This document shows, in pieces, positions 44,705-55,953 of a stretch of DNA of 58,165 bases. The notes beneath the pieces were generated by a model. It saw only the letters and a program-made list of their open reading frames with translations. It did not search any database and was not told the origin of the DNA. Both the position numbers and the translations under genes were made by a program. The first letter of the stretch is position 1; every line of letters starts with the position of its first letter. This DNA is from Salisapilia sapeloensis (Eukaryota; Oomycota; Peronosporomycetes; Peronosporales; Salisapiliaceae), in NCBI GenBank assembly GCA_023334545.1, contig JAADVB010000108.1, forward strand, positions 1 to 58,165, in the 5' to 3' direction.

Positions 44705-45929
44705 ATGGCACCAATGTCCTTCAAAGGTAGCCGCGTCAACGGATTCCAACCTCCGCTATCAAGAGATCAGGTGACAAGCTGGGTCCTGCAACCCGTCCTC
44801 ATGCTCGTCAGTTTTGTCATATAAAATCTACTACGTCATGAATGATGAGACTCATGTATTATAAACTACGTAGAGCTTTATCCTATTAGCTGTACAGCTG
44901 CTAGACCCTAACAAAGTATCCAACTGTGTATACCTCTATGACCAAAAACTGACAGACCGCCATTGTACCGTGCAGGCAATACCAGTGCTCATCGCGGATG
45001 CTGTCTTGATCTTGATCATCCTACTTAATTGGACGATATGTGAAACACGGAACCCAGCTGACAGCGTAGTGTCCTACTTGTACCCTTCTAGTCATTCGCT
45101 CGACTGATAAAAACCACAGACATATAAATCGAGATGGAAGCTTTCTTGCTTGAAAATACCTAAGAAAGAGACGCGATATTGTTCATTATGTAGCAAGACA
45201 AGCTACGGTCTCGACCACCACTGTACTTGGCTCAACACTTGCATCGGTGAAAACAACTACGAAGCATTCTATTGCCTCGTTATCACTGCGACATGCCAAA
45301 CATTGCTGCAGACGGTTGTCGGAATCTGCATCGGTACCATTTGGTGGAGCGAGTGCGCAGCCAGCATCAGTCCGGACTGGAAGACAACAATCTGTCTCTT
45401 GTTATGGCTACATAATGCCATCGCTCTCGTCGTATTTACTTCTTATGCGATGCTCTCCGGTTTCCATACCTACTTATTGGTCATTGGCTGTGGCACATAC
45501 GACTTCATTTTAGCGACTGGTGATGATGGGCTTTGTGTGCGAATGCTACGATGTGGTTGCTTCGGATGGTGTAGGCGAAAGCTAAAGCATATGAAGCAGA
45601 AGAAGGGTGATTTAAAGAAAAGAGTAGTAAAGGAAGCTATTTCTGCTCGGAATACGCGAGGAGATTCGATCAAAGTCATTCCGAAACTAGGACCACCAGT
45701 GTCACTCACCCCGATGCCTTCACAACAGTTCGAGGCACATCAAGCGCCAAAAGGAGCAATCCCGAACGTAGACGCATCAAATCGAAATAGTGCAAATGCG
45801 AAAGAAGAACGATCTGCCGTGAGCGAAGTGTCGGTACCCGTAGTTTTCTCCTGTCAAGGAGAAGAGCTCGACGACGATCGGCAAGGCTTGTACTTGGAGC
45901 AAGAAGAAGCAATGCACGAATCCAAATGA
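44705..45929 (+). CDS. DHHC-type palmitoyltransferase
   Basis: Starts MAPMSFKGSRVNGFQPPLSRDQ (ATG at 44705, or the second Met at 44714). Exon 2 (from about 44986) adds TM helix VLIADAVLILIILLNW, and exon 3 (from about 45120) carries the Cys-rich domain RYCSLCSKTSYGLDHHCTWL followed by NTCIGENNYEAF. The catalytic DHHC is intact. Two more TM helices follow (TLLQTVVGICIGTIWW and LLLWLHNAIALVVF). The long cytosolic tail has a Cys cluster (MLRCGCFGWCRR) and a basic stretch. The enzyme transfers palmitate to cysteines of membrane-associated proteins. The exact 3' end of exon 1 near 44808-44817 is ambiguous between two GT sites, and a small extra exon cannot be excluded. Confidence 0.88.
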
Positions 45930-46623
45930 TTCTGAACATGGTACTGTATTGAGTACCTTTAGAGGAAATAATAAATATGGGTTTTGTGGATCACGAACTA
46001 GTTCCCATTTCCTCTCTTGTGTACATATATTATAGCTGATCAAATCCATGAATCGGTCGTGGATACCAAAGAATGTATTCAGCTATAGCTGTAAAATTCA
46101 TTAATCATTGCGTCTCCGTTTAATCTTGTGGCTTTCATGATTAGCCCATGCTGCTCTGGTTGAGCCCATTTACTTGCATTTTTCACCTTCAACTCCCCGA
46201 CGCATTCGGATCTAATCACAAGGTATTATCGAAACTCAATCGACATACACAAATAACCCATTTGGAGTCTATACAATCATCTCCTCCACTAGGAAACAAT
46301 TCAATAGCTACAACATCCGTCCTATTCCGTCCCCAAATATCCAACCTTTCAAGATCCACTCTGTCCACCCAGACACTCGAACAAAGTATGCAACTTCAAC
46401 CTCTACAAACACATACTATCCGTTTTCAGAAACTACTTGCTTTTTGTATGTCAGCACATACGATTGGTTGTCAACTGCTTGCGACCAAGACCGACCACAT
46501 TATCTCGCGAGCAATAGGGACGTCGTCGGGTACCTCCTAACTTTCTACTACAACCAACCTTAAACAAGGTACTTTATCCATCTATCCACGACATGACCAC
46601 CACTTCTCACCGCTTAAATCTAG
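45930..46623. other. Intergenic, upstream of RPP2
   Basis: About 0.7 kb. A 130-codon plus-strand frame at 46148-46540 has no recognisable features and a composition rich in Ser, Thr, Leu and Gln typical of pyrimidine-rich promoter sequence. I treat it as noncoding leader and promoter of the ribosomal gene. Confidence 0.4.
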
Positions 46624-46965
46624 ATGCGTCACGTTGCTGCGTACATGCTTTGCGTCCTCGGAGGCAACGAATCTCCTTCGGCCGCTGATGTCAAGAAGGT
46701 CGTCGAGTCCTTCGGCGCTGAAGTCGACTCGGACCGTGTCGACTTGCTCGTCAAGGAACTTGAAGGCAAGAACCTCGAGGAGGTCATTGACGCCGGCAAG
46801 GCCAAGCTCGAGACCGTCTCGGTCGGTGCTGCCACTGGTGGTGCCGCTGCCGGTGGCGCTGCTGGTGGTGAGGCTGCTGCTGAAGAGGCTGCTGCCGAGG
46901 AGGAAGAGGAGGAGATGGACCTTGGCGGTGGCATGGACATGTTCGGCGGTGGTGAAGACTACTAA
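46624..46965 (+). CDS. RPP2: 60S acidic ribosomal protein P2
   Basis: Intact 113-residue single-exon gene. Stalk protein P2 recruits elongation factors to the ribosome. The N-terminal dimerisation domain is typical (MRHVAAYMLCVLGGNESPSA, then DVKKVVESFGAEVDSDRVDL), followed by the Ala/Gly hinge and a Glu-rich segment. The C-terminus ends MDLGGGMDMFGGGEDY, not the common eukaryotic DDDMGFGLFD tail. Codon use is strongly biased towards C-ending codons, as in highly expressed genes. It converges on GET1. Confidence 0.95.
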   Translation: MRHVAAYMLCVLGGNESPSAADVKKVVESFGAEVDSDRVDLLVKELEGKNLEEVIDAGKAKLETVSVGAATGGAAAGGAAGGEAAAEEAAAEEEEEEMDLGGGMDMFGGGEDY

Positions 46966-47065
46966 GCCCAGCGATAGACGCTGTCCTTGTTCATGATAAG
47001 CTACCAATATGAACGCCAGCTCTTCTTGCGAAGATAAAATCACTTGTTTTTTGTATTGTAAAGGT

Positions 47066-47659
47066 CTATTCGATGGTCGAGACGCGATGACAAATCAGGG
47101 CCCAGGCGGACGCGGAGATGGCACCGAATGGAAAACCAGGAGACGCCAAGAGTCGCTCTAATGGGAACAAGGTACCTTGATGGAACGTCGCGATTGGCTC
47201 GTTCCAGTACAACCATAGAAAGAAGAGGAGCAGAAGCGGCTAGAGAGATGTTAGAGGTGTAGAGTACGAGAGTAGATATGTTCATACCGTGCGGACTTGG
47301 TCCAGTCGCTTCTGTAGTGGAGACGGCTCTGCTAGTCGTTGGCGTTCCGCTAGTGATCGCGTTAATTGGACTGGTTCTGTCGATCGTATATACTTTAGTT
47401 GATAGCTACCTGCAATACCGTCCATTTGCTTCTTAATAGCATTCATCTTTCTCGTAGCTTTCGACTGTTCGACAAACGTCTGCACCGAGTTCAGTTTGTT
47501 CACGATCCGGACTTGTTCATTGTATTCTTGCAGTAGCTGCATTTCCTCAGGAGTCATTTTACTCGATGCTCCCTTTGCAAAGTGTACGACTACATTAATG
47601 CTGACTGTAATGAGCGCAATGAAGAGTGCATCGTAGCACAAGAGCTGCTCGATCTCCAT
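47066..47659 (-). CDS. GET1: GET1/WRB, tail-anchored protein insertion receptor subunit
   Basis: Exons 47288-47659 and 47066-47239 give 181 residues. GET1/WRB is the ER-membrane receptor that, with GET2/CAML, releases tail-anchored proteins from the GET3 ATPase. Visible features: N-terminal TM (LLCYDALFIALITVSINVVV), the cytosolic coiled coil that binds GET3 (EEMQLLQEYNEQVRIVNKLN, then KATRKMNAIKKQMDG), and two C-terminal TM segments in exon 2 (LLLLFFLWLYW and FPFGAISASAWALIC). The overall layout matches the family. It is divergent from uS17m with only 118 bp between starts, a likely shared promoter. Confidence 0.85.
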
Positions 47660-47777
47660 CTCGCTTGTGATCGTGTTTGCGTGTCAAATGTTTCAGGAAG
47701 GTTGCACTTTGTAAAGTTGTACGAAGGTCGCTTGCAAACACTGGAGGACAATTCCACAGCTCCCACGGCCAAGAAGC

Positions 47778-48081
47778 ATGAAGCCGTTGTTTGGCAAGGT
47801 CGTGTCCAACAAGATGCAAAAGTCGGTGCTTGTCGAGGTCGCCCGCATCGTCAAGGACCCCAAGTACGGCAAGTACTACAAGAAGACCAAGAAATTTATG
47901 GCTCATGACGAAGAGAGCACTTGCAACATTGGTATGCACCATCGAGTATCCACCAATGGAGTATCATCGTGCTAATATCTTATTTGCTACAGGTGACCAG
48001 GTCCGATTGTCCCAAACTCGCCCTCTTAGCAAGCGCAAGCACTGGAACGTCGAGGAGATCACTCGACGAGCCGAAGTGTAG
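47778..48081 (+). CDS. Mitochondrial ribosomal protein uS17m
   Basis: Exons 47778-47931 and 47993-48081 give 80 residues, a bacterial-type S17 OB fold: [39 protein letters not shown] and a C-terminal [18 protein letters not shown]. The size and sequence fit an organellar rather than a cytosolic S17 (uS17/S11 is longer). The short N-terminus MKPLFG begins directly at the domain, as in several mitochondrial S17 proteins. Intron 1 splits the Gly codon of the GDQV motif. Confidence 0.88.
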
Positions 48082-48160
48082 AAACTTATTGCCATTCTAG
48101 CCAACTTTACGGCGGATAACGCGAATAAGAACGATAAAAGCAGATTCGGTTGATCTAAGT

Positions 48161-49029
48161 CTATAATTCTTCATCTGAAAGGTCTGCAAATGGGTCTTCC
48201 ACTGGGAAATCACCGACAGCGACATTATGTGGACGGATGAATCCGCCATACTTGCTCGCACACTCAAAGTACGATGTGCCTTTTACACTTCCATCGCCTT
48301 TGCCAACTGGTTCGTCGAACTTGACACCGACCCAATAGCCAGGAGCGATTTCCGGAACGAGTCCCAAGTACATGACTTGACCACGACGACTGCCTGGCTG
48401 CACTTCACATCGATTGCCAACCGCCATTTCGCTTATAGATTCCGGTCCAGGCGCATCTGCCTCACTCACTTGTTTCTTCGGACGGTTGTCCATGGTCGTC
48501 TTGGGTTTCCAGTTCGGATCCTTTGCCAATTGCTCTCGCTTATACGCTCGCACGGTTTTCTCGCCTACATGGTCCTATTCGTAAATATTTCATCCAAAAT
48601 GGCTAGAATGCGAAATATACGTTTGTCATAGTCGTCTTCTGATATCTCGTACTTTTGGATGAGCGACGTGTCTTCCAGTCCACCTCCGCGAGACAAGGAA
48701 AATGGATCGCTGTCAACCACATGCAGTCGTTCGCCATTGATCGGACTGTAGAAACCTAACTTCTTGCTATCTTCCAATCGAACTTCCTGTCCACCACTGA
48801 GACGAACTAAATACAAGTCCATCGTCTCAGGCTTGGTGCCTGTGTGCCGATACACTTTGTACTTGACTTCACTAATCGACGCATGCAAGTCCAAACGAAT
48901 GTCGACCATTTTTCGCTGCAAGTTGCTGTGGGTAATATGCAGCAATACGATACCCTCGGGTACTTCAGCATACTCCATGCCATCCTTTGCCGTCACATAC
49001 GCGCGTAAGAGCTCCAAATCCGCCGACAT
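48161..49029 (-). CDS. TBCB: Tubulin-folding cofactor B (TBCB)
   Basis: Exons 48621-49029 and 48161-48564 give 270 residues. TBCB binds alpha-tubulin during folding and dimer turnover. Residues 15-100 form the ubiquitin-like domain ([20 protein letters not shown], then [14 protein letters not shown]), followed by a coiled region and the C-terminal CAP-Gly domain ([46 protein letters not shown]). The CAP-Gly core reads GKGDGS where GKNDGS is usual, a mild change. It ends in an acidic SDEEL tail. It is divergent from the CS-domain gene with 118 bp between starts. Confidence 0.93.
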
Positions 49030-49147
49030 GTCTTTTCCAATTTGTCCGATGCGACTTTTCCCAACTATCTTGGTGTTCGTATACAGTTAAATGCGCATGC
49101 GACCACATGTGCGCACTTAGTCAACAACAAACCCATCGACCTCGAGC

Positions 49148-49935
49148 ATGACCCAGTACTTCGTTCCTTATGTCTACTTTCCTAGCGATGGAGCTTCGTA
49201 TATCAAATTCGTAACACCCTACGGAAACTATCATGTCGAAAAGCATATTCTGTATGCTCAAATCGTCATGACGATCGTCGCAGGCTTGGTCACAGCCTTC
49301 TTCTATTACCGCTTTTGTGTCAAAAAGCGTAAATGGACGGCGTTGTACACTAAAGGCAGTACGAATGAAGTCAAGGCAGAGAGAACAAAGGTTGCATTGG
49401 AGGAGAATGTGCTCAAGAAGGGTCGGAACACCTACTATTATGCACATGACTCTACAGACAGCTCACAAACTGACGATCAAGCCACGAAATCCATCGTCTC
49501 GAGCTACGGATGGACCGACGATAAAGATACCATTAGGTCCTATAGACTCTTATTTCTTTGTTAAAAGCAAGTAGTAAAGTTTGTATCATAGTATCTACGT
49601 GACGGAAGAGGGAGCTGGTGACATTTCGACCGAGCAGATCCACCTCGTACGTCTCTATCAAATCGATCCAAACGCACCTACTAAGCCTATCTACACAGGA
49701 CTGGACACCAACGTCCTTATCACTAGACGTGACGGATGAATCTGGCAGCCAAAAGATCAAGCAGCTAGTCATTCCGACATTGTTTAACGAAATTGAGAAC
49801 GTCACGTGGCGTATTCACAAGCAGCAGCTCATCGTCACGCTAACAAAGAAACAGGTTACTCCATGGACGTCTCTCAACGGCGCAGCGAAGAATATGGACG
49901 ACCACATTCAATACGACGACAGTCTCTTTGATTAG
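49148..49935 (+). CDS. Membrane-anchored CS/p23-like domain protein
   Basis: A first exon from 49148 to about 49533 encodes an N-terminal segment with one TM helix (YAQIVMTIVAGLVTAFFYYRF) and a basic region. Two further exons complete a C-terminal beta-sandwich: SLSLDVTDESGS, KQLVIPTLFNEIENVTWRIH, QLIVTLTKKQVTPWTSLNG. This order of strands, with the conserved W near the end, is that of CS (p23/NudC) domains, which act as co-chaperones of HSP90. The middle exon (about 49579-49651) joins in phase as STEQIHL into DWTPTS. The intron boundaries were read by eye, and the CS call is tentative. A TM anchor on a CS domain is less usual. 3' gap to WDR54 is 48 bp. Confidence 0.6.
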
Positions 49936-49983
49936 ATAAGCATCAATACAACCATTTCGTTTCCAATCGTAATGTATTGCAAG

Positions 49984-51213
49984 TTACTTGGCCATCACCC
50001 ATGTCTTCAGCTGTTTCTCATCATACGCCGCCGTCATGACTGCTTTTTTCCCAGTGAAAGCGACACCCGTGAGCAGACTATTGTTGACACACGAAGAGCT
50101 TTCTAGATTCACTTCTCCGTTCGTCGACAGACTCCAGACGTTCAAGTACATGTCTTCACTAACGGTAGCAAAACTGTCATCATGTTCATTCATTTCCAAC
50201 GCTGTGATCGCTCGCGTGTGGGCAGACACTTCAGCATGTAGGTGGAAGGTTTCTGGAGAATAGACACGAAAGAGACCAGTCAAGTACGTCGCTACGAGGT
50301 ATTCGCGACTAGTGAAACGAACGCTCGTGGCAGCATACTCGTCTTGCTTCAAACTTTGCTGTAGCTGGAACTTCTTATCAAATGAATGAATGAGAATGTC
50401 ACCAGAGATATCGCTACTAGCGAGATAATGGCTCTTGCTGCTACTATCAAGGCTGCAAATAGCGTGGGATTTGTGGCTGATGATTGTACCAACGAGTTCC
50501 AAGTCGGTTACAGAAGATGTCTTGGCATCTTTCGATGCACTTAGCTGCAGAACTTTACCGATAGAGGTACCGATCAAGAGACTTTGTGTAGATGCATGCA
50601 CCGCAGCGATGCCTTGGCAATAGAGAAAGTCACCTAAGACGGAAGTTAGAATTTGGTACAAGAGGGGATCAGGTAAGATATCACCTTCTTCAGCGTCCTT
50701 TAGCGCGTCTTTGACTTCTAGCTGGTAGACTGATCGATCACCAGAGCAATCAAAGACCTACGAGGCCAAACTAACCATCTATCACTGTGTTACACGGATA
50801 GGACCGACCTACCTCGACACCTCGGTCGGACGCGACGACGATGACGGTCATGTCGTAGAGTTCACAGAATCGAACTTCATGAATCAAAGATTGGTAGAAG
50901 CTACCTGTCTGAGGCAGTTTATGAATGACAGGGGAATCATTAGAACCATCGACAAAGACTGCCTCTTTGCGTGACGCATATACCTACAGCTCCAGGTGTC
51001 AATAGAAACGTTCAAAGAAACCAAATTTATCATCATACACTTGCTTTGCCATACGTCGATAGGTTATTGCATATATACGAGACGGAATGTTTGGTAGAAA
51101 CATCCACAGGATCCTTAAACCAAGATGTCGATGGCATCGTACGAGTCTCACCTTGGCACTTGCAACTAGTCCGCGACCTTTCACGATCTCTCCATTTCCA
51201 AACCTAAAATACT
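49984..51213 (-). CDS. WD-repeat protein, WDR54-like (5' end not resolved)
   Basis: Exons 51152 to about 51213 (upstream limit unclear), 51039-51113, 50813-50983 and 49984-50757 are in phase. They form a WD40 propeller: repeats such as AVHASTQSLLIGTSIGKVLQL, then SHYLASSDISGDILIHSF, and HTRAITALEMNEHDDSFATV followed by SEDMYLNVWSL. The order and the HTRAITAL...EDMYLNVW block resemble WDR54. WDR54 has been linked to signalling and microtubule-related functions, but no role is certain. I could not find the first exon; an in-frame stop lies just upstream of the first listed exon. Its promoter must be shared with the divergent RPC5 gene, whose ATG is at 51297. Confidence 0.7.
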
Positions 51214-51296
51214 GGTTTTATCTAATCCATCCAATCAATGCCCGTAAAACCAACCGCCCGACACAAAGTCGGTGGACATCATTTAAAGCGAAAATT

Positions 51297-52825
51297 ATGC
51301 CTATCAAGGACGAAGAAGACGATCCTGTCGTCTACGAGGTGCCTGTTCACCTTGCAGACCACTTGCGTAGCAATCTGTACGTCCCTACGTATCCATACAT
51401 ATAACTATTATCTATCAACTCCATCTATAAGCTTTAAAAAAACAATAAAAGAACGAGTACTCATGCATTTAATACCACTGGTAGACATTTAGCTCAATTT
51501 CCGCTACGTCCAGCCTATCGACCGATGGTGGACGCACCTTCTAGTGCTCGAGTGAAGCCTCGGAACCAAATTCTACAGCTAGACTATCCAGTTAATCAAC
51601 AGAGCAAGCACTTTGATAAAGACGCCGAGGATTATCTCAAGCAAGAGCATATCAAGCTCCAGTCCTCCGTCGTGAAACCGAGCTCCAACTACGCCGTCGG
51701 TGTCTTTCGTCAAGGCCAGCTCCATCTCACACCTGTCAAAGCCACCTTTCAAATGCGTCCTGGACTTAATCATATCGATGAAGCTGCAGATGAAGAGGAT
51801 ATCGGTACACCCCATACATAAGCATAGATGAGGAGCATACTCAAGTCTAGAGTAGACATGGAAGAAGAAGAGAAAGGAGAAGAGGAGATGCAAGAAGTAC
51901 AGATGCAGTTCGCAAAGAAAGGAGATCGGTCGCTATCGCTCCAACCTGCTTCCTACGGGCAGCTCCGGCAGCAAGTGAATGCAGAGAAATGGATCGATTT
52001 GGCTGTTGCGTCGAAAGAGGTACTTTTTCGATTATATCATCTGTAAAATATCGACTGAAAGGGAGTAGGAGGCCGTGACGACGGAAGAGTTTGAAAACTT
52101 ATTTAGTGAGAGTGAGGACGGAATCATCACCAAAGTGACGCCTGAAGAGTACCTTGCTGCCTTACGATACCGTAGTTCAGTCGACATGACTGGTCCGAAA
52201 TTACCACCGTAGGGATTATCTCACATCTCAACCCTAGCACTCGCTAATTTATCTCTAGGGTCAAGCAAGAGGACAGTCGAGACAAAGCAAAGGCCACGAA
52301 AGAGTCGGTGGATAAAAAATATGCAGACGTTTTCAACGTCCTCAAGACAGACAAAATGCTTCACTTTGATACACTATCCAGTATCTTGCCATCCAAATCC
52401 GAGGATGAACTTCTGACTGCCTTATCAGCTGTCTCGACCTCCATCGACGGCCGACTCGTCGTCAAGAGGTACCCATCTCCATGCACTTTTTACTTTCTGA
52501 TCTTACCATATACCTAGTGACTTGATATGTACGACGGACACGCAACGAGATGCTCGGAACGCCATTTTAAAAGAGGTAAACACTCTCTTGTACCATAAAC
52601 GTACCGTCTATATTAACACTGTATCAGTTGAGTACCAAGGGAAGTGGTGTAATTGATCGATCGGCGTTTGCAGCGACGCTTGGCTTGGGTGCAAACACGA
52701 TCCAGCCACTATTAGAAGAAGTTGCTGTGCTGGACCATTCCACTCGGAAGTGGAGTTTTAAACTTGCAGCAGACAAGACGTTTAATTCGCGATTTGCTTC
52801 TGTCGCGAATGCCACAAAAGTTTAA
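51297..52825 (+). CDS. RNA polymerase III subunit RPC5-like
   Basis: Seven exons: 51297-51366, 51493-51804, 51856-52019, 52069-52208, 52259-52468, 52518-52575 and 52628-52825. All phases agree, except that the first donor is the only weak one. The N-terminal motif PVVYEVPVHLADHLPQFPLR followed by PAYRPM matches the RPC5 (Sin) start, which dimerises with RPC4 through a TFIIF-like fold. The segment LQLDYPVNQQSKHFDKDAED and the acidic EEEEKGEEEMQE follow. The C-terminus has helical wing-like repeats (KYADVFNVLKTDKMLHFDTL). RPC5 is needed for Pol III transcription of tRNA and 5S genes. The stop is only 6 bp from the ORC6 stop. Confidence 0.78.
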
Positions 52826-52831
52826 TTTTGC

Positions 52832-53804
52832 CTAATCATTTTCGTGTTCTTGCATGTATTTTAAAGCTTTCTGTCGCCACTGCTTATAAGTCTCTTGAGG
52901 CGCTACTGGTGCTTGCTTTTCTTCATATGTAGGAGCGTCTTGTACCACTGGAGGAACTGGTACATCCAGTGGCATTGTACGGAGTTTCTCGATCAACTGA
53001 ATCGATCGATCGGATACATTCGTACTTTTTATTTCTTTCATCGGAGTGGATTCTACTGATGATGCCGATGCAGGCCGCTTCTTGGTCCGTTTGATCGTTC
53101 CTGATAACACTTTCGCGCAGTTTTTCTAAAACGTGGATGAGCTTCAATGGGACAAGATAGACATACAAAGTACCTGTATAGAGTCCACAAGCGGTTCAAA
53201 ATACGCTCGAGTAGCACATGCAATGTCCTGTAGTAAATCTTTATCCACTTTGATCTACAAGAGATGAATAAGAATGGCTATATAAAAAACAAAATGACGA
53301 GTACATTGGTCGCATTGGCACATGCATAGAGGCAGGCTGCTGCAAAGACGGTGTTTTCAGTCGAAAACGATTCACTCGTAGTGATTTGAACCTAGGATAC
53401 ATTTGTCGGTACATGCATGGTACAAAGCGAAAGGATAGAGATACAGCGAAGTGGGCAGTGACGCGCTGGACAAGGTCTGTGATGCTTTCGCAACCAAAGC
53501 GGATGCACAAAGCCGAGGAAGAGATACTCGCGTTCCGAAGTATTCGACTATGCTTTTTCATTACAGTTCGAGCAGTGCTTCGAATGTCGTCTGGCTTGCA
53601 TCCGCCCATTTTGGCCAACTTTTTAGTTTCCAGCACATCGTTTTCCTCCAATGCAGCAACATAGAGACATGCTAGAGCCATTCGAGAACCTTTATTGGAT
53701 CCATTGGTTGCACGAGTACCCATGAGGCGATGCAGTTCCTCACTTCGAGTTACCACGGAAGCTCGTAGGCCTCCATACTTGGTCGCAAAGTGTCGAGTGT
53801 CCAT
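52832..53804 (-). CDS. Origin recognition complex subunit 6 (ORC6-like)
   Basis: Exons 53445-53804, 53305-53391, 53174-53254 and 52832-53125 are all multiples of three and give 273 residues. ORC6 has two TFIIB-like cyclin folds: here MALACLYVAALEENDVLETK, then RFGCESITDLVQRVTAHF, and FAAACLYACANATNIKVDKD, the last with the typical AC-x-YxAC and KVDK motifs of the family. A basic/Pro-rich linker (IKRTKKRPASASS) and a short C-terminal helix (YKQWRQKALKYM) follow, resembling the ORC6 tail that binds other ORC subunits. ORC6 is required to load MCM helicase at replication origins. The first TFIIB-like proteins could be confused with it, but the C-terminal tail favours ORC6. Confidence 0.75.
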
Positions 53805-54110
53805 TTTCGTTTTTCGTGTCCAGATTAGCTGTTCGTACTAGCGCCACCGATTTTTAGTAATTTCGATGCTCGATCTGAGACGAAGCCAAAAGTTATTCAA
53901 CGTTTTTGACCAAAGGAACCTTCCCTCGTTCGGTCTTAAGCATGCATTTAGCTCTCTGAAGTAGTCCACATGCTATGAAAATGCATTTAGACTTATAAAC
54001 ATAGCCAATGTCGATGAAAGGTGATTTAAACAGTCGGTAGCTCTAGCATACATGTGAGAACTTGTGATCACTTGATGTTTGTATAGGATGACTCCCTCGA
54101 TAGAACCAAA
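53805..54110. other. Intergenic between divergent ORC6 and golgin genes
   Basis: About 0.3 kb that should hold both promoters. No specific motif was identified. Confidence 0.4.
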
Positions 54111-55831
54111 ATGGAGCTGGACGATGCGGACGCGGCAGTCAGCGCAATCGCTTCTCCCCCATTGTCCAATACTTCCAACGGTCCTGAGGATCACATAGAA
54201 GAGGAAGAGAAGCCAGCTCTACCTTCTGAGTCTCAAGAAAATGAAGAATCTGCTCAACTCGTGTCACAATGGCGAGACCGGAGCAATCGACTCGAAGCTC
54301 TACTTCGCAAGCAAAAGACTCGGACAAATGAACTCGAGCAAACAGTACTCCATCTACACTACCTTTCTACATGCAGCCATCATCTTAAGCCAATCTCATA
54401 GGAAACCAAGCTAAAACGCTTGCTAGCAATGGCCAAGAGGAGTATTGACAATAGCAAGCAAGAGATCGTCGAGAAAGACGAGACGATTACTAATCTTAAG
54501 TCCAAGGTGCACTTTCCAGCCTCTTATCATCTATCCGTATCATATTCACCTATCCATCTAGATAACCTCCCTCCAAGAGACGTCTACTTCAAGCGGCACA
54601 CGACCTCCTAAACGCATCATTCTCAAAGTATCTGTGTATAACAAGATCTGGTGTTTCGTGGAGTTTGCTGTCGATTCAGAAGATGAAGAAGTGGAGGAAA
54701 ACACGACAGGATGGGTTGTCTTTCATACAGAAGAAGAGGTACAGAGGTATGCCGAGACAAGTGGCGGGGAGCCAGTGGTCATTCCAGACTATTCCCTAGC
54801 ACCTCGACAAGTCCAGAAACAAGTACAGCATACGTTCTTTCATATAAAGCAGACCTATTGCTGACGCATACAACCTCCTAGAAACAAACTGTGGAAGAAG
54901 AACTGCAACGCGTACAGGAAGAATTCCGACGATATCGGGTGCGAGCAGGTACATTGCTTTTCTCAACCGTCGCACCTTACCTTTCCTTTGTTACTAATTG
55001 GATGCGATAGAAATCACTCGGAAACAGAAGGATGCAGAATTGAAAAAGGTACCTCGTATGTCTACAAACCTGCTTTTATCGAATTCTGACTATCCACAAT
55101 AGTTATCAACGAATGCCGTGCAAAAGCAAACGGAGCAACTTGGAGAAACAGACGTCCAATCAGAACTTCAATCAAGCAAAGCACAGATCCGGCGTCTTAT
55201 GAAAGCGCAGTCAGATGCGGAAGAAAGAGTATCTTTTACTACTCCACAAAAGTTATTGCACAAACTCAACCCATGATAGGAAGAAGACTGGCGACGCAAG
55301 TTTGAAAAACTAAGAAAAGATTATGAAAAATTAAGTGGCACCATGGGCGAGACGGTTCTCGCGACGGAATGGCGGGAGCGATATGAACAATTGGCACAGG
55401 AAAAAGCCGAACTGGAGCGGCAGGTGAAGCCCATGATGCCGACACTCGGTCGTCGTAGGAGCAATAGCAACGGTGCTTCATCTCCAAACTCAGAACTACA
55501 GTCACTTAAGAATGAATTTGCGCAATACCGTGAAAAAGCAATGCAAGCCGTGGAAGAGAAAGAGAAGGAGTTGAAGGAAGTTCAGAATCATGGGTCGGCA
55601 GGGATGCGACGACGGAGCAGTAGTAACACGAGTTTGGGTGGATTGGAGATGTCGACGTCGAATTCCAAGCAGACGGAATACTTGAAAAACATCGTGCTCA
55701 AATACATGACATCCGAGGTAGAAGAAGCTAAGGAACCGATGGAAAAAGCAATTGCTACTGTTCTTAACTTTTCACCAGCAGAAGTGAAATTAGTGGAAGA
55801 AAAAAGAAAACAGCAAGGATGGTTTTGGTAG
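54111..55831 (+). CDS. Golgin with C-terminal GRIP domain
   Basis: Seven exons, 54111-54344, 54402-54506, 54562-54822, 54882-54948, 55011-55048, 55103-55228 and 55280-55831, join to exactly 460 residues. The N-terminal half and middle are coiled coil (for example WRDRSNRLEALLRKQKTRTN). An unusual globular stretch interrupts it around residues 125-190 (IWCFVEFAVDSEDEEVEENT, then GWVVFHTEEEVQRY). The C-terminal GRIP domain reads YLKNIVLKYMTSEVEEAKEP, MEKAIATVLNFSPAEVKLVE, with the Tyr and hydrophobic residues that bind Arl1 at the trans-Golgi. Ser/Arg-rich segments precede it. The start at 54111 is the only ATG in frame with exon 2. Confidence 0.85.
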
Positions 55832-55953
55832 TGCAATTGATTTTCTTTCTCGTTTTCTACATGAGTAATTATTACTTTATTTGTTCAAGATATAAACCGT
55901 AAGATGCAAGTAAGTAAATTTGGAATATATTTTCGTACTCGATTAGAATTGAA

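Noticed and set aside
46148-46540. 130-codon plus-strand ORF upstream of RPP2
   Set aside because: No domain, no matching exon, and composition typical of pyrimidine-rich promoter sequence.
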